Positions 26,354 to 34,447 of a stretch of DNA of 64,000 nt are shown in pieces; position 1 is the first letter of the stretch; every line of letters starts with the position of its first letter. The position numbers were made by a program, and so were the translations under genes. The DNA comes from Mycobacterium sp. SMC-4 (GTDB taxonomy: Bacteria > Actinomycetota > Actinomycetes > Mycobacteriales > Mycobacteriaceae), in contig NZ_CP079869.1 in assembly GCF_025263265.1 (NCBI RefSeq), forward strand, positions 3,782,001-3,846,000, in the 5' to 3' direction. Under the pieces are notes generated by a model. That model was not told where the DNA came from and did no database searches. It saw only the letters and a program-made list of their open reading frames with translations.

Positions 26354-27250
26354 TCAGGTCCCCCGGGCGATCAACCGGGCCGCAGCCGTGTACGGATCCG
26401 AACGCCCTTCGGCGACCGACGCGGCGACGTCGTCGAGGTCGGCGTGCTGACGTAAGAGGGTCTGGGCCAGTGACAGGATCTGCGAGCGGGCCCGCGCGGC
26501 ACGGCGCTGGGGGTCATCGGACCGATGGGTGGCCTCGATGGCGTCCATCAGCTCGGTGATGCCCTCCCCCTGCGCGGCAATCAGTTTCACGATCGGCGCG
26601 GCGGTCTCTGCCCGGAGGTCACGCACCGTCTGGTCGGCGCCCTCGCGGTCGGCCTTGTTGACCGCGACGATGTCGGCGACCTCCAATAGGCCCGCCTTCG
26701 CCGCCTGAACCGCATCACCGGCGCCGGGATTGAGGATCACGACGGTGGGATCGGCGACCGCGGCAATCTCGATCTCCGACTGTCCCACGCCGACGGTCTC
26801 GAGGATGACCAGGTCGAAGCACAGAGCCGACAGCAGCGTGATCGACGCCGGGACGGCCGCCGCCAGCCCTCCGAGATGACCCCTGCTGGCCACCGACCGG
26901 ATCAACACGTCCGGGTCGTTGATATGCGCGGCCATCCGGATCCGGTCGCCGAGCAGCGCCCCACCGCTGTAGGGCGAGGACGGATCGACGGCCAGCACAG
27001 CGACCCGCTTGCCGCCTGCGCGGTAGGCCCCTACCAGCGCACCCACCGTGGTCGACTTGCCGGCACCCGGCGGTCCGGTGATTCCCACGACGCGGGCCGG
27101 CACCACCTCGCCCAGCGCCTCGAGCACCGCGTCGCGCTGTCCGCCCTCCATGTAGCTGAGCAGCCGTCCGGCGGCCCGGGGCGAGCCGGCGCGGGCGGCG
27201 GCGACGAGCTCGTCGATGGTCACGCCTGGAACAGTACGCAGCCCGCTCAC
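26354..27250 (-). CDS. meaB: MeaB/ArgK-type GTPase, acyl-CoA mutase chaperone
   Basis: 298 residues, slightly shorter than typical MeaB. G-protein motifs are clear: Walker A GPPGAGKST near residue 58, DPSSPYSGGALLGDR near 92, ETVGVGQSE near 150, and NKAD near 198. MeaB proteins use GTP to load, check and protect the adenosylcobalamin cofactor of methylmalonyl-CoA-type mutases. The split mutase at 35643-37657 is its probable client, which suggests this is a dedicated second copy rather than the housekeeping one. GTG start at 27250. Its promoter is shared with an SDR gene and contains a perfect GAGAAT-N3-ATTCTC dyad. Confidence 0.9.
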   Translation of the reverse strand: MSGLRTVPGVTIDELVAAARAGSPRAAGRLLSYMEGGQRDAVLEALGEVVPARVVGITGPPGAGKSTTVGALVGAYRAGGKRVAVLAVDPSSPYSGGALLGDRIRMAAHINDPDVLIRSVASRGHLGGLAAAVPASITLLSALCFDLVILETVGVGQSEIEIAAVADPTVVILNPGAGDAVQAAKAGLLEVADIVAVNKADREGADQTVRDLRAETAAPIVKLIAAQGEGITELMDAIEATHRSDDPQRRAARARSQILSLAQTLLRQHADLDDVAASVAEGRSDPYTAAARLIARGT

Positions 27251-27278
27251 CTCTCTTCACCCGTTCCGCCAGTCAGCC

Positions 27279-27293
27279 GAGAATGATATTCTC
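27279..27293. promoter_or_regulatory. Perfect dyad GAGAAT-GAT-ATTCTC
   Basis: Located between meaB (start 27250) and the SDR gene (start 27332). TATTCT inside it would make a reasonable -10 box for the SDR, so a bound repressor would block the promoter. An overlapping CTCTC-N5-GAGAG repeat lies at 27291-27305. Confidence 0.65.
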
Positions 27294-27331
27294 TCCTACC
27301 GAGAGTCAGCATTTCAAGAAGGGTCGTTCAC

Positions 27332-28096
27332 ATGCAGATCGCCGGCAGTTCGGCAGTGGTGGTGGGAGGCGCGGGCGGTCTGGGTGAGGCGACCGTGCGC
27401 CGACTCAACGATGCGGGCGCCAAGGTCGTCGTCGCCGACCTGGCCGATGAAAAGGGCAAGGAACTCGAGCAGGAACTCGGGGTGCGATATGTCCGCACCG
27501 ACGCCACCTCCGAGGAGTCGGTCAACGAGGCCATTGCTGCAGCACAGTCCCTTGCGCCGCTGCGCATCTCGATCGATACGCACGGCGGCCCGGCCAGCGG
27601 TGGCCGACTGATCGGCAAGGACGGGTCGCCGCTGGACCTGGAAGGTTTCCGCACCACCATCGAGTTCTACCTGACCGCGGTCTTCAACGTCATGCGACTG
27701 TCCGCAGCGGCCATCGCCACCACCGACCCGCTCGAGGAGGGCGCACGCGGCGTCATCGTCACCACCGCGTCGATCGCCGGCGTCGAAGGCCAGATCGGCC
27801 AGCTGCCGTACTCGGCGGCCAAGGGCGGGGTGTTGGGCATGACCCTTGTCGCCGCGCGCGACCTGTCGCCGCTGGGAATCCGAGTGGTGACCATTGCGCC
27901 GGGGACCATCAACACCCCGGCCTACGGGAAGGCCGCCGACCAGCTCGAGCAGTACTGGGGCCCGCAAGTGCCGTTCCCGAAGCGGATGGGCCGCTCGTCG
28001 GAGTATGCGCGCCTCGCGCAGAGCATCATCGAAAATGACTACCTCAACGGCGAGGTGATCCGGCTCGACGGGGGGCTGCGATTCCCGCCGAAGTGA
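27332..28096 (+). CDS. SDR, 3-hydroxyacyl-CoA/17-beta-hydroxysteroid dehydrogenase type 10-like
   Basis: 254 residues. The NAD motif is the variant GGAGGLGEATVRRL at about residue 12, with the acidic residue at the end of the next strand (VADLADEKG). Ser in TASIAGVEG and YSAAKGGVLGM provide the catalytic residues. The order and the APGTINTPAYGK segment resemble type II 3-hydroxyacyl-CoA dehydrogenases (HSD17B10), which act in beta-oxidation of branched chains and on steroid alcohols. AAGAAGGG precedes ATG 27332. The following SDR overlaps its stop by four bases (GTGA), so both are made together. Confidence 0.85.
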   Translation: MQIAGSSAVVVGGAGGLGEATVRRLNDAGAKVVVADLADEKGKELEQELGVRYVRTDATSEESVNEAIAAAQSLAPLRISIDTHGGPASGGRLIGKDGSPLDLEGFRTTIEFYLTAVFNVMRLSAAAIATTDPLEEGARGVIVTTASIAGVEGQIGQLPYSAAKGGVLGMTLVAARDLSPLGIRVVTIAPGTINTPAYGKAADQLEQYWGPQVPFPKRMGRSSEYARLAQSIIENDYLNGEVIRLDGGLRFPPK

Positions 28097-28854
28097 GCAG
28101 GGAGGCGACCCGTCCGCTGGAGGGCCGCGTGGCATTCGTCGCCGGCGCCAGCCGCGGCATTGGTGCGACCATCGCCGTGGCACTTGCCGAGGCCGGTGCA
28201 GCGGTCGCGGTGGCCGCCCGCTCGGAGACCGAGGGCAAGCTGCCTGGCACAATCGGCGCGGTGGCACAGACGATTTCGACCGTCGGCGGTCGCGCGCTAC
28301 CGGTGCGCTGCGACGTCACCAGCGAGGATTCGGTAGCGGACGCAGTCAGCGCCACCGTCGCCGAATTCGGCGGCATCGACATACTGGTGGCCAACGCCGG
28401 CGTGCTGTGGATGGATTCCATCGAGGCAACACCGCTACGGCGGTGGCAGCTGTGCCTCGACGTCAACACCACCGGCGTCTTCCTGGTCACCAAAGCCGTC
28501 ATCCCGCATGTGCGCGCCCGCGGTGCCGGATCGCTGATCGCGGTGACCACCACCGGTGTCACGATGACCGACCGTGGCGCGAATGCCTACTGGGTGTCCA
28601 AGGCCGCGACCGAGCGGCTCTATCTCGGGCTGGCCAGCGACCTGCAGCCCGACAACATCGCCGTCAACTGCCTGAGTCCCTCTCGGGTGGTACTGACCGA
28701 AGGTTGGCGGGCCGCCGGCGGCGGGATCGAGATCCCGCCGGAGATGGTCGAACCGCCCGAGGCGATGGGCAGGGCCGCGGTGTGGCTCGCTCAGCAAGAC
28801 GCCAGCGGCGTAACCGGAACTATCCAGCGCTCCGAATCCCATACCGCGGAATAG
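28093..28854 (+). CDS. Short-chain dehydrogenase/reductase
   Basis: 253 residues from GTG at 28093, overlapping the previous SDR stop. AGASRGIGATIAVALAE near residue 18 is the cofactor motif, VANAGVL near 96 replaces NNAG, and the active-site block is TTTGVTMTDRGANAYWVSKAA, where the position before Tyr is occupied by Thr residues and Tyr-x3-Lys is YWVSK. The lack of an obvious catalytic Ser in the usual place (TTTGV instead of SSxxG) may alter activity. Possible 3-hydroxyacyl-CoA or ring-alcohol dehydrogenase. It ends at a strong hairpin shared with the convergent crotonase gene. Confidence 0.8.
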   Translation: MSREATRPLEGRVAFVAGASRGIGATIAVALAEAGAAVAVAARSETEGKLPGTIGAVAQTISTVGGRALPVRCDVTSEDSVADAVSATVAEFGGIDILVANAGVLWMDSIEATPLRRWQLCLDVNTTGVFLVTKAVIPHVRARGAGSLIAVTTTGVTMTDRGANAYWVSKAATERLYLGLASDLQPDNIAVNCLSPSRVVLTEGWRAAGGGIEIPPEMVEPPEAMGRAAVWLAQQDASGVTGTIQRSESHTAE

Positions 28855-28863
28855 CATTCCGCG
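28845..28863. terminator. Bidirectional hairpin between convergent genes
   Basis: CGCGGAAT-AGC-ATTCCGCG: a perfect 8-bp stem with a 3-base loop covering the SDR stop codon and the 17-base gap before the crotonase stop at 28872. No U-tract is present on either side, as is common for mycobacterial terminators. Confidence 0.6.
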
Positions 28864-28871
28864 ACGAGTGG

Positions 28872-29648
28872 CTACTTCTTGGAGATCAGCCCATCGACGA
28901 TCTTGTTGAAGTCGGCGGTGCCGAAAGATACGTACTCGGCCAAATTCGCGTAATCCAGCGATGCCATGACCGATTTCTCCAATTGGATGTTCATCAACCG
29001 CTTGGTCGCCTCGACTGCCTGCTGGGGTAGTTCGATCATCTTCTTCGCGCAGGCCACGGCCTCACCGAGAGGATCCGCCACCACATGGTTGGCCAATCCG
29101 AGTTCTACGGCGCGCTGCGCCTTGATCCGCACGCCGGTGAGCGCGAACTCCTTGGCCTGCAACAGACTGATCTGGGAACCCCACACCAGCGGTCCACCGT
29201 CGGCGGCGACCAGACCGATCGACACGTGTGGGTCGGCGAAGAAGGCGTCCTCGGCGATGTAGACGACGTCGGACAGCGCAGCCAGGCTGCAGCCCAGACC
29301 GACGGCCGGACCGTTGACGGCAGCGATCACCGGGATGCGGCAGCGCACCATGCCGATCACCAGGTCGCGGCCGTGCTTGATCGTCTTCTGTCGCAGGGCC
29401 TCGTCGTTGCGCAGCTCGTCGAGGTAGTTGAAGTCACCGCCGGCCGAAAACGCCCGGCCCGCACCGGTGATGACGGCGGCCCGCGCACCGGTGTCCTCGT
29501 TGAGTTCCTCCCAGATCTTGGCCAGCCCGACGTGCAAATTGTCGTTGACCGCGTTGAGGTCGTCGGGCCGGTTCAGCGTGATGATGCGCAGTGCATTGTC
29601 GGCCTGAACATCGATTTCTTCTGGCATGCCGTACATCTGAAGTCTCAC
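28872..29648 (-). CDS. Crotonase-superfamily enzyme without the hydratase glutamates
   Basis: 258 residues from GTG at 29648 (GTGA overlap with the upstream gene); MYGMPEEI five residues on is an alternative start. Fold motifs: NRPDDLNAVND, oxyanion-hole GRAFSAGGDF near residue 67, and NGPAVGLGCSLAALSD near 113. The crotonase Glu144 and Glu164 positions are S121 and H141, so it is probably not a simple enoyl-CoA hydratase; an isomerase, thioesterase, or ring-opening hydrolase activity is more likely. It follows the two acyl-CoA dehydrogenase genes and a ligase in one minus-strand unit, consistent with action on the dehydrogenated CoA ester. Confidence 0.8.
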   Translation of the reverse strand: MRLQMYGMPEEIDVQADNALRIITLNRPDDLNAVNDNLHVGLAKIWEELNEDTGARAAVITGAGRAFSAGGDFNYLDELRNDEALRQKTIKHGRDLVIGMVRCRIPVIAAVNGPAVGLGCSLAALSDVVYIAEDAFFADPHVSIGLVAADGGPLVWGSQISLLQAKEFALTGVRIKAQRAVELGLANHVVADPLGEAVACAKKMIELPQQAVEATKRLMNIQLEKSVMASLDYANLAEYVSFGTADFNKIVDGLISKK

Positions 29649-30727
29649 AATCCTAGGATTCGTTGCGCGATGATGTTCTTCTGGATCTGTGACGTGCCGC
29701 CCATGACACTCTGGGCGCGGCTGTACATATAGGCACCGAACATCTCGTCGTCTCCGGTGCCCACGGTCGTCAGGGCCGCATGCCCGACCGACTGCTCAGT
29801 CCACGTCATCAGCAGCTTGTCGAGTGACCCTCCCGGGCCGTGGGTGATGCCGTCGAGCTGCTCGGAGAGCCTGCGCCGCACGTGCAGTCGCAGCATCTCG
29901 GTCTGCACCCAGGCCCACGAGAGCTCCTCCGGCGGCGCTCCCTGCACCTGGGACGCCAACTGCCGCACGGTCTTTCCGTATCGCGCGGAGAAGCCGAGAG
30001 TAGACGGCTCGCGTTCATGGCTGACCACTGTCATCGCCAGTTTCCAACCTTCTCCCGGGGCGCCGACCATGTTCTCGGCGGGCACCCGCGCACCGTCGAA
30101 ACTGACCTGGCCGAACTCCTTGGTCACGCCGCTGATCATCTTCAGCGGGCGCTGCTCGATACCGGGCTGATGCATGTTGACGATGAACGCCGAGATGCCT
30201 TTGTGTTTCGGCAAGTTCTTGTCGGTGCGCGCCAACACCAGACACCAGTCGGCGACATCGGAGTAACTGGTCCAGATCTTGTGTCCGGTGATCAGGTACT
30301 CGTCACCCTCTTGGACCGCGGTGGTGGTCAGCGACGCCAGGTCCGATCCCGCTCCAGGCTCGGAGAAGCCCTGACACCAGCGCTCAGTGCCGTTGATCAT
30401 CCCGGGCAGGAACCGCTGTCGGAGCTCTTCACTGCCATGGTGGCTCAGGCCGACGACGAGATAGCCCAAGCTCGGCCGAGCGGGTGCACCGGCTTTCGCG
30501 ATTTCCTCGTCGACGATGACGTCGTACACCGGGGGGAGATCCTGCCCGCCGTACGCCTTCGGCCACGAGGTGCCGAAGAAGCCGGCCTCGAACAAGGCCT
30601 GGTGCCACTCGCCGGCCTTGGCCCAGTACGCATCGCCGGAAGTCGGGAATTTACCCTTCTGCTCGGTCAGCCAGCCGCGCAACCGTTCCCGAAAAGCAGC
30701 CTCGTCGGGCGAATCACGAAAGTCCAA
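29645..30727 (-). CDS. Acyl-CoA dehydrogenase, larger subunit of a probable pair
   Basis: 360 residues from TTG at 30727 (MDFRDSPDEAAFRERLRGW is a typical start). Flavin and substrate motifs include CQGFSEPGAGSDLASL near residue 136 and HKIWTSYSDVADW near 167. At the C-terminus GGTSQIQKNIIAQRILGL has Gly where many family members carry the catalytic Glu before GTS. It overlaps the end of the smaller dehydrogenase gene by 14 bases. Mycobacterial cholesterol side-chain and ring degradation uses such heterotetramers of one large and one small FadE. It oxidises an acyl-CoA to the enoyl-CoA, reducing FAD. Confidence 0.9.
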   Translation of the reverse strand: MDFRDSPDEAAFRERLRGWLTEQKGKFPTSGDAYWAKAGEWHQALFEAGFFGTSWPKAYGGQDLPPVYDVIVDEEIAKAGAPARPSLGYLVVGLSHHGSEELRQRFLPGMINGTERWCQGFSEPGAGSDLASLTTTAVQEGDEYLITGHKIWTSYSDVADWCLVLARTDKNLPKHKGISAFIVNMHQPGIEQRPLKMISGVTKEFGQVSFDGARVPAENMVGAPGEGWKLAMTVVSHEREPSTLGFSARYGKTVRQLASQVQGAPPEELSWAWVQTEMLRLHVRRRLSEQLDGITHGPGGSLDKLLMTWTEQSVGHAALTTVGTGDDEMFGAYMYSRAQSVMGGTSQIQKNIIAQRILGL

Positions 30728-31529
30728 TGGTCAGCTCCTCCAGCTTCACGGGCCAGGCCTCGGTGGCGGTCAGTACACGTCGCAGATAGACGTGGGCCAG
30801 ACATTCCCAGGTGTTGCCGATACCGCCGTGCACCTGGATCGACGTTTCGCACACGGTCAACGCGGCGCGTGTGGTGTAGATCTTGGCGACCCGGCCGGCC
30901 TCGATCGCCTCGGCGACCGGCAGTTCGTCGACCGCCCATGCAGCGTGGCGCGTCACGCTGATCGCGCCCTCGATCAGGGCCAGGCTTTCGGCGAGCAGAT
31001 GCGCGACAGCCTGGTAGGACCCGATGGTGGCGCCGTACTGGGCACGCACCTTCGCGTACTCGGTGGCCAGTGCGTGCGTGCCCCGGGCGGCGCCAAGGAT
31101 GTCGGCGGTGGTCGCCGTCAGCGCGAGCGCATACCAGCGTCCGGCCTCCTCGTCCGCGAGTTCAGAGAGCTCAGCCGGTGATTCCGTCACGCCTTCCAAA
31201 CTGTTGGTCAGATCAACGGTCGCGGTCCTGGCGGGCTGGTCGGATACCGCGCGCCCCAGGCGGGCGGCCAGGTCGTCGAGCAGCACCGGCCCCAGGAACG
31301 GCACATCGACCAGGCCCCGCCCGAACTCCTCGGCCACCAGGGCGACCTCGACCGCCGATGCGCCATCAGAACGTAGGGTGCGAAATCCGGTGGCGTCGAC
31401 CGCCTTTTCCAGCCGCCCGAACCGGCTCTGGTCCTCCAGCTCGGCCACCGAGCCCGGCCCCAGATCGGCGGCCAGTTCTGCGGCGGCGTCGCGCAATTGT
31501 CTTTGTTCACTGGTCAATCGGACGTCCAT
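30714..31529 (-). CDS. Acyl-CoA dehydrogenase, smaller subunit
   Basis: 271 residues, shorter than a full acyl-CoA dehydrogenase (about 380); the middle beta domain is reduced. MDVRLTSEQRQLRDAAAEL starts the helical N-terminal domain. GSYQAVAHLLAESLALIEGA near residue 170 and the late VHGGIGNTWECLAHVYLRR are typical, the latter carrying the Glu/Trp seen in small FadE subunits. ATG 31529 has GGAGG six bases before it. Its start lies within the last codons of the ligase gene, on the short element at 31534-31562. Expected to form an alpha2-beta2 enzyme with the next gene's product. Confidence 0.85.
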   Translation of the reverse strand: MDVRLTSEQRQLRDAAAELAADLGPGSVAELEDQSRFGRLEKAVDATGFRTLRSDGASAVEVALVAEEFGRGLVDVPFLGPVLLDDLAARLGRAVSDQPARTATVDLTNSLEGVTESPAELSELADEEAGRWYALALTATTADILGAARGTHALATEYAKVRAQYGATIGSYQAVAHLLAESLALIEGAISVTRHAAWAVDELPVAEAIEAGRVAKIYTTRAALTVCETSIQVHGGIGNTWECLAHVYLRRVLTATEAWPVKLEELTIGLS

Positions 31530-32946
31530 TGTTTCCTCCGCTCTTCGCGCAATCGCTCATCGCCCGCTCCCGTAACACTCGGCGAAGCACCTTTCCTGAC
31601 GGCAGGCGCGGGATGTCGTCGACGAGGATGACGCGGCCGGGTTTCTTGTACGAGGCCAACCGCTCGGCCACCAGGCCGGCAAGGTCGTCGGGGTCCACTG
31701 CAGTAGCAACCTTGACCGCGGCCACGATGGCCTCCCCGTCGGCGGACGGCACGCCGAACACCGCGCAGTCCTCGACGGCGGGGTGTCCGTGCAGCACGGC
31801 CTCGATTTCGGCGGGCGCGACCTGGAAGCCACGCACCTTGATCATCTCCTTGGCGCGGTCGGTGATGCGCAACCAGCCGCCGCCGTCGAGGGTTCCGACA
31901 TCACCGGTGCGGTACCAGGGACCCGAAAATGCCTCGACGGTCGCTGATTCCGGCAGGTAGCCGGCCATTACCGCCGCCGACCGGACCTGGATTTCACCCT
32001 CGGTGTCCGACCCGACCGGCTCTCCCGTCTTCAGCGACGCGATGCGCACCTGCACCGTGTCGACTGCGCGCCCGACGGTGTCCAGCCGCGCGTCGTCGAG
32101 GTCATTGCAGGAGATCACCGGCAGCTCACTGGCGCCGTAGGCCGTCACCCACTTCACGCCGGTACGTGCGGTGACCGTTTCGGCCACGCTCTCGGTGACC
32201 GGCGTTGCGCACCACATGATGTAGCGCAGCGAGCTCAGGTCGTAACGTTCCAGATCCGGATGCGCCGAGAGCGCCAACGCGATGGGCGCCACGGCCATTT
32301 CGATGGTGAGGCGGTCGGACTCGATGTGCCGCAGCATCATCTCGATGTCGAAGCGTCGGTGCAGCCGAATCCAGGCGCCGGTGTCCAGCGCCATCACGAT
32401 GTTGAGCAAACCCAGAATGTGTGACGGCGGCGTCATGATCTGCAACCGGTCCGCCGAGGTCAATTGCAGTGCGCCCCGCCAGTGCCGGACCGCAGCGGCC
32501 AGCGACGTGTGGGTGTGCCGGACGGCTTTCGGCATGCCGGTGGTGCCCGAACTGAACACCAACACCGCGTCGGTGTCGGGGTCGGGATCGACCCGATGTG
32601 GTGACGATTCCACTGCGGGAACCGGCTCGTCGAGGTGGCGCATCGGCATCGTGTCGGCGAGTACCGGATGGTCCCCCACCGCGTGGGTGGGTTGGGTCAG
32701 CGAGATCGCGTGGTTGACCTCGTCGTGTTTCCACGCCGGGCTCAACAACACTGCGGCTGCTCCGAGTCGCCAGATTGCTCGTAGGGCGACGACGAACTCG
32801 GGACGGTTCGACGACATCACAGCGACACGGGAACCGTTGGCCACTCCCTGCCGCTGCAACACTTCAGCCATCCCTGCCGTCAAGGCGTCGAGATCGGCCA
32901 GGCTGTACTGCCGATCCTCGAAGGCGAGCGCCATTGGCTCACTCAC
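31507..32946 (-). CDS. AMP-forming acyl-CoA ligase
   Basis: 479 residues from GTG at 32946. Signature FSSGTTGMPKAVRHTHTS lies near residue 130, YGASELP near 262, YRTGDVG near 330, and the acylation Lys in LPSGKVLRRVL near 458. Adenylates a carboxylic acid and transfers it to CoA. It heads a minus-strand unit followed by the dehydrogenase pair and a crotonase, so it likely activates a pathway acid for beta-oxidation. Its last 17 residues (MSDCAKSGG...) are encoded by a short element that also holds the ribosome site of the next gene. Promoter shared with the ferredoxin gene. Confidence 0.9.
   Translation of the reverse strand: MSEPMALAFEDRQYSLADLDALTAGMAEVLQRQGVANGSRVAVMSSNRPEFVVALRAIWRLGAAAVLLSPAWKHDEVNHAISLTQPTHAVGDHPVLADTMPMRHLDEPVPAVESSPHRVDPDPDTDAVLVFSSGTTGMPKAVRHTHTSLAAAVRHWRGALQLTSADRLQIMTPPSHILGLLNIVMALDTGAWIRLHRRFDIEMMLRHIESDRLTIEMAVAPIALALSAHPDLERYDLSSLRYIMWCATPVTESVAETVTARTGVKWVTAYGASELPVISCNDLDDARLDTVGRAVDTVQVRIASLKTGEPVGSDTEGEIQVRSAAVMAGYLPESATVEAFSGPWYRTGDVGTLDGGGWLRITDRAKEMIKVRGFQVAPAEIEAVLHGHPAVEDCAVFGVPSADGEAIVAAVKVATAVDPDDLAGLVAERLASYKKPGRVILVDDIPRLPSGKVLRRVLRERAMSDCAKSGGNNGRPIDQ
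31534..31562 (-). repeat. Single copy of the short coupling element also tandemly repeated at 34442-34610
   Basis: On the minus strand CGATGAGCGATTGCGCGAAG, then AGCGGAGGA, matches the 32-base repeat unit at all but two positions over 29 bases. It contains an ATG, encodes MSDCAKSGG at the ligase C-terminus in frame, and ends with the GGAGGA ribosome site for the dehydrogenase start at 31529. Confidence 0.6.
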
Positions 32947-33012
32947 GTCGCGCGGGCCCCTTCCGCAGGTAGCGATGTTTTGACAAGGGTGAGAGGGGTA
33001 CCGCTTGTCGGG

Positions 33013-33027
33013 GAGAATAGTATTCTC
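33013..33027. promoter_or_regulatory. Perfect dyad GAGAAT-AGT-ATTCTC
   Basis: Between the ligase (start 32946) and the [2Fe-2S] ferredoxin (start 33063); with flanking G and C it is a 17-base palindrome. TAGTAT, TATTCT and TATTAT within and beside it are possible -10 boxes. Confidence 0.65.
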
Positions 33028-33034
33028 CTATTAT

Positions 33035-33049
33035 CAGAATGACAATGTC
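33035..33049. promoter_or_regulatory. Degenerate copy CAGAAT-GAC-AATGTC next to the perfect dyad
   Basis: Lies 22 bases (two helical turns) downstream of the perfect site at 33013, with the same 6-3-6 layout; four of six bases of each half fit or nearly fit. Could be a cooperative second site. Confidence 0.35.
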
Positions 33050-33062
33050 GAGAGAGGGTCCG

Positions 33063-33395
33063 ATGACCGACCCGCAGGCACCGGGAGCAGGGGCTGCAGT
33101 GACAGAGCCGGGCGATGCCCAGGGCACCATCACCATCAAGTTGGACGGCAGCACCGCGTCGGTCCCCACCCGTCCGGGCGAGACACTCTTGGAGAGCGCG
33201 CGCCGAGCCGGAATGGGCCCGCCGTTCTCCTGCGAAGCGGGCAACTGCGGCACCTGTATGGCACTGGTGACCGACGGGGCCGCGACGATGCGGGTCAACG
33301 ATGCGCTGACCGAGGACGAGGTGGCCGACGGGTACGTTCTCACGTGCCAGGCCGTACCCGACTCCCCGTCGGTGTCGGTCACTTACGACGATTGA
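33063..33395 (+). CDS. [2Fe-2S] plant-type ferredoxin
   Basis: 110 residues from ATG at 33063, preceded by GAGAGAGG; an upstream in-frame ATG at 33039 would add eight residues but has no such site and lies inside the degenerate operator. Cluster ligands CEAGNCGTC (C-x4-C-x2-C) and the distant Cys in LTCQA follow the plant/adrenodoxin-like pattern without an attached reductase. It may feed electrons to an oxygenase or the P450, or accept them from flavoproteins. Its gene overlaps the convergent CoA transferase gene by 13 bases. Confidence 0.85.
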   Translation: MTDPQAPGAGAAVTEPGDAQGTITIKLDGSTASVPTRPGETLLESARRAGMGPPFSCEAGNCGTCMALVTDGAATMRVNDALTEDEVADGYVLTCQAVPDSPSVSVTYDD

Positions 33396-34447
33396 GCCGA
33401 GGGAGATGACCCCTCGCGCCGCTCATCGAGTGCGGGCGCCGGACGGTAGACCGGGGTGTAACCCTCGATCCGGATCGGGCTGCCTACCAGTCGGAAGTCG
33501 CCGGCGCTGACCAGGACGTCCGGAGTGGCGGCTAGCGCTTCGGGCAACGTACGAACCGCGGCGACCGGGATGTTGAGCGGCCGTAAACGGGCTTCCCAGC
33601 GAGCCGCGGTGTCAGCGGACAGCGCTGCGCCGACAACGGAGAGCACCTCGTCACGCCGTGCGGCACGTTCAGCCATCGTGGGAAAGCCCTCGATCCCGGC
33701 TTCGGCGGCGAAGGCAGCCCAGAAAGCGTCGTGGGTGATGAACAGCGCCAGGTAACCGTCGGCAGTCGGAAACAATTGCGCTGGAACATAGTACGAATGC
33801 GCACCGTACGGATGACGCTGAGGCGCAACGCCGTCGTTGAGGAATGCCGCGGCGCGATAGTTCAGTTGCGAGAGCATCACATCCTGCAGGGACACGTCGA
33901 CTTGGCCGCCACGACCCGACACGATCTGGGCCAGCAGACCCAGCGCCGCGGTCAGGCCGGTGGAGTTGTCCGCCGACGAATAGCCCGGCAACGTCGGTGG
34001 ACCGTCGGGATCACCCGTCATGGCAGCGACGCCGGTCGCGGCCTGGATCACGTAGTCGAACGCCGGGTCGTCACCCCCGTCGAGGCCGAAGCCGGTCATG
34101 GCTACGCACACGATGCGCTCGTTGTACCGCTTGAGCGTTTCGTAGGTCAGCCCCAGCCGACGGATCGCCGACGGCTTCATGTTGACCAGAAGGGCATGGG
34201 AATCCGCGACCAGCTCACCGAGACGGGCACGCCCCTCGGCCGACCTCAAGTCGAGTATCAGGCTCTGTTTGTTGCGATTGAGGCTGGCGAAATAGCTGTC
34301 GCTGACCTGGCGGGAGATCTCACCGCCAGGCGGTTCGATCTTGATGACCTCGGCTCCGAGGTCGGCCAGCATCATGGTGGCGTACGGCCCGGCCAGCATC
34401 ACCCCGACCTCGAGAATGCGAATTCCGGCCAGCGGCCCCGTGCTCAC
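33383..34447 (-). CDS. CaiB/BaiF CoA transferase (single domain)
   Basis: 354 residues from GTG at 34447 (protein VSTGPLAGIRILEVG). LEVGVMLAGPYATMMLADLGAEVIKIE-type N-terminus, LNRNKQSLILDLRS, GFGLDGGDDPAFDY and the catalytic Asp in GGQVDVSLQD near residue 165 define the family. It moves CoA between acids, alternative to the ATP-using ligases nearby. The start is decided by GAGGA six bases upstream and by a GTGA overlap with the last of five tandem mini-ORFs that connect this gene to the LLM oxidoreductase gene at 34604. Confidence 0.9.
   Translation of the reverse strand: MSTGPLAGIRILEVGVMLAGPYATMMLADLGAEVIKIEPPGGEISRQVSDSYFASLNRNKQSLILDLRSAEGRARLGELVADSHALLVNMKPSAIRRLGLTYETLKRYNERIVCVAMTGFGLDGGDDPAFDYVIQAATGVAAMTGDPDGPPTLPGYSSADNSTGLTAALGLLAQIVSGRGGQVDVSLQDVMLSQLNYRAAAFLNDGVAPQRHPYGAHSYYVPAQLFPTADGYLALFITHDAFWAAFAAEAGIEGFPTMAERAARRDEVLSVVGAALSADTAARWEARLRPLNIPVAAVRTLPEALAATPDVLVSAGDFRLVGSPIRIEGYTPVYRPAPALDERREGSSPSAQSS

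Noticed and set aside
23853..33027. Reading the GAGAAT-N3-ATTCTC dyads as Fur or Zur boxes
   Set aside because: There is some resemblance (GANAATGATATTCTC), but the adjacent genes are catabolic, not metal transport, and the 15-base 6-3-6 layout lacks the longer Fur/Zur core.
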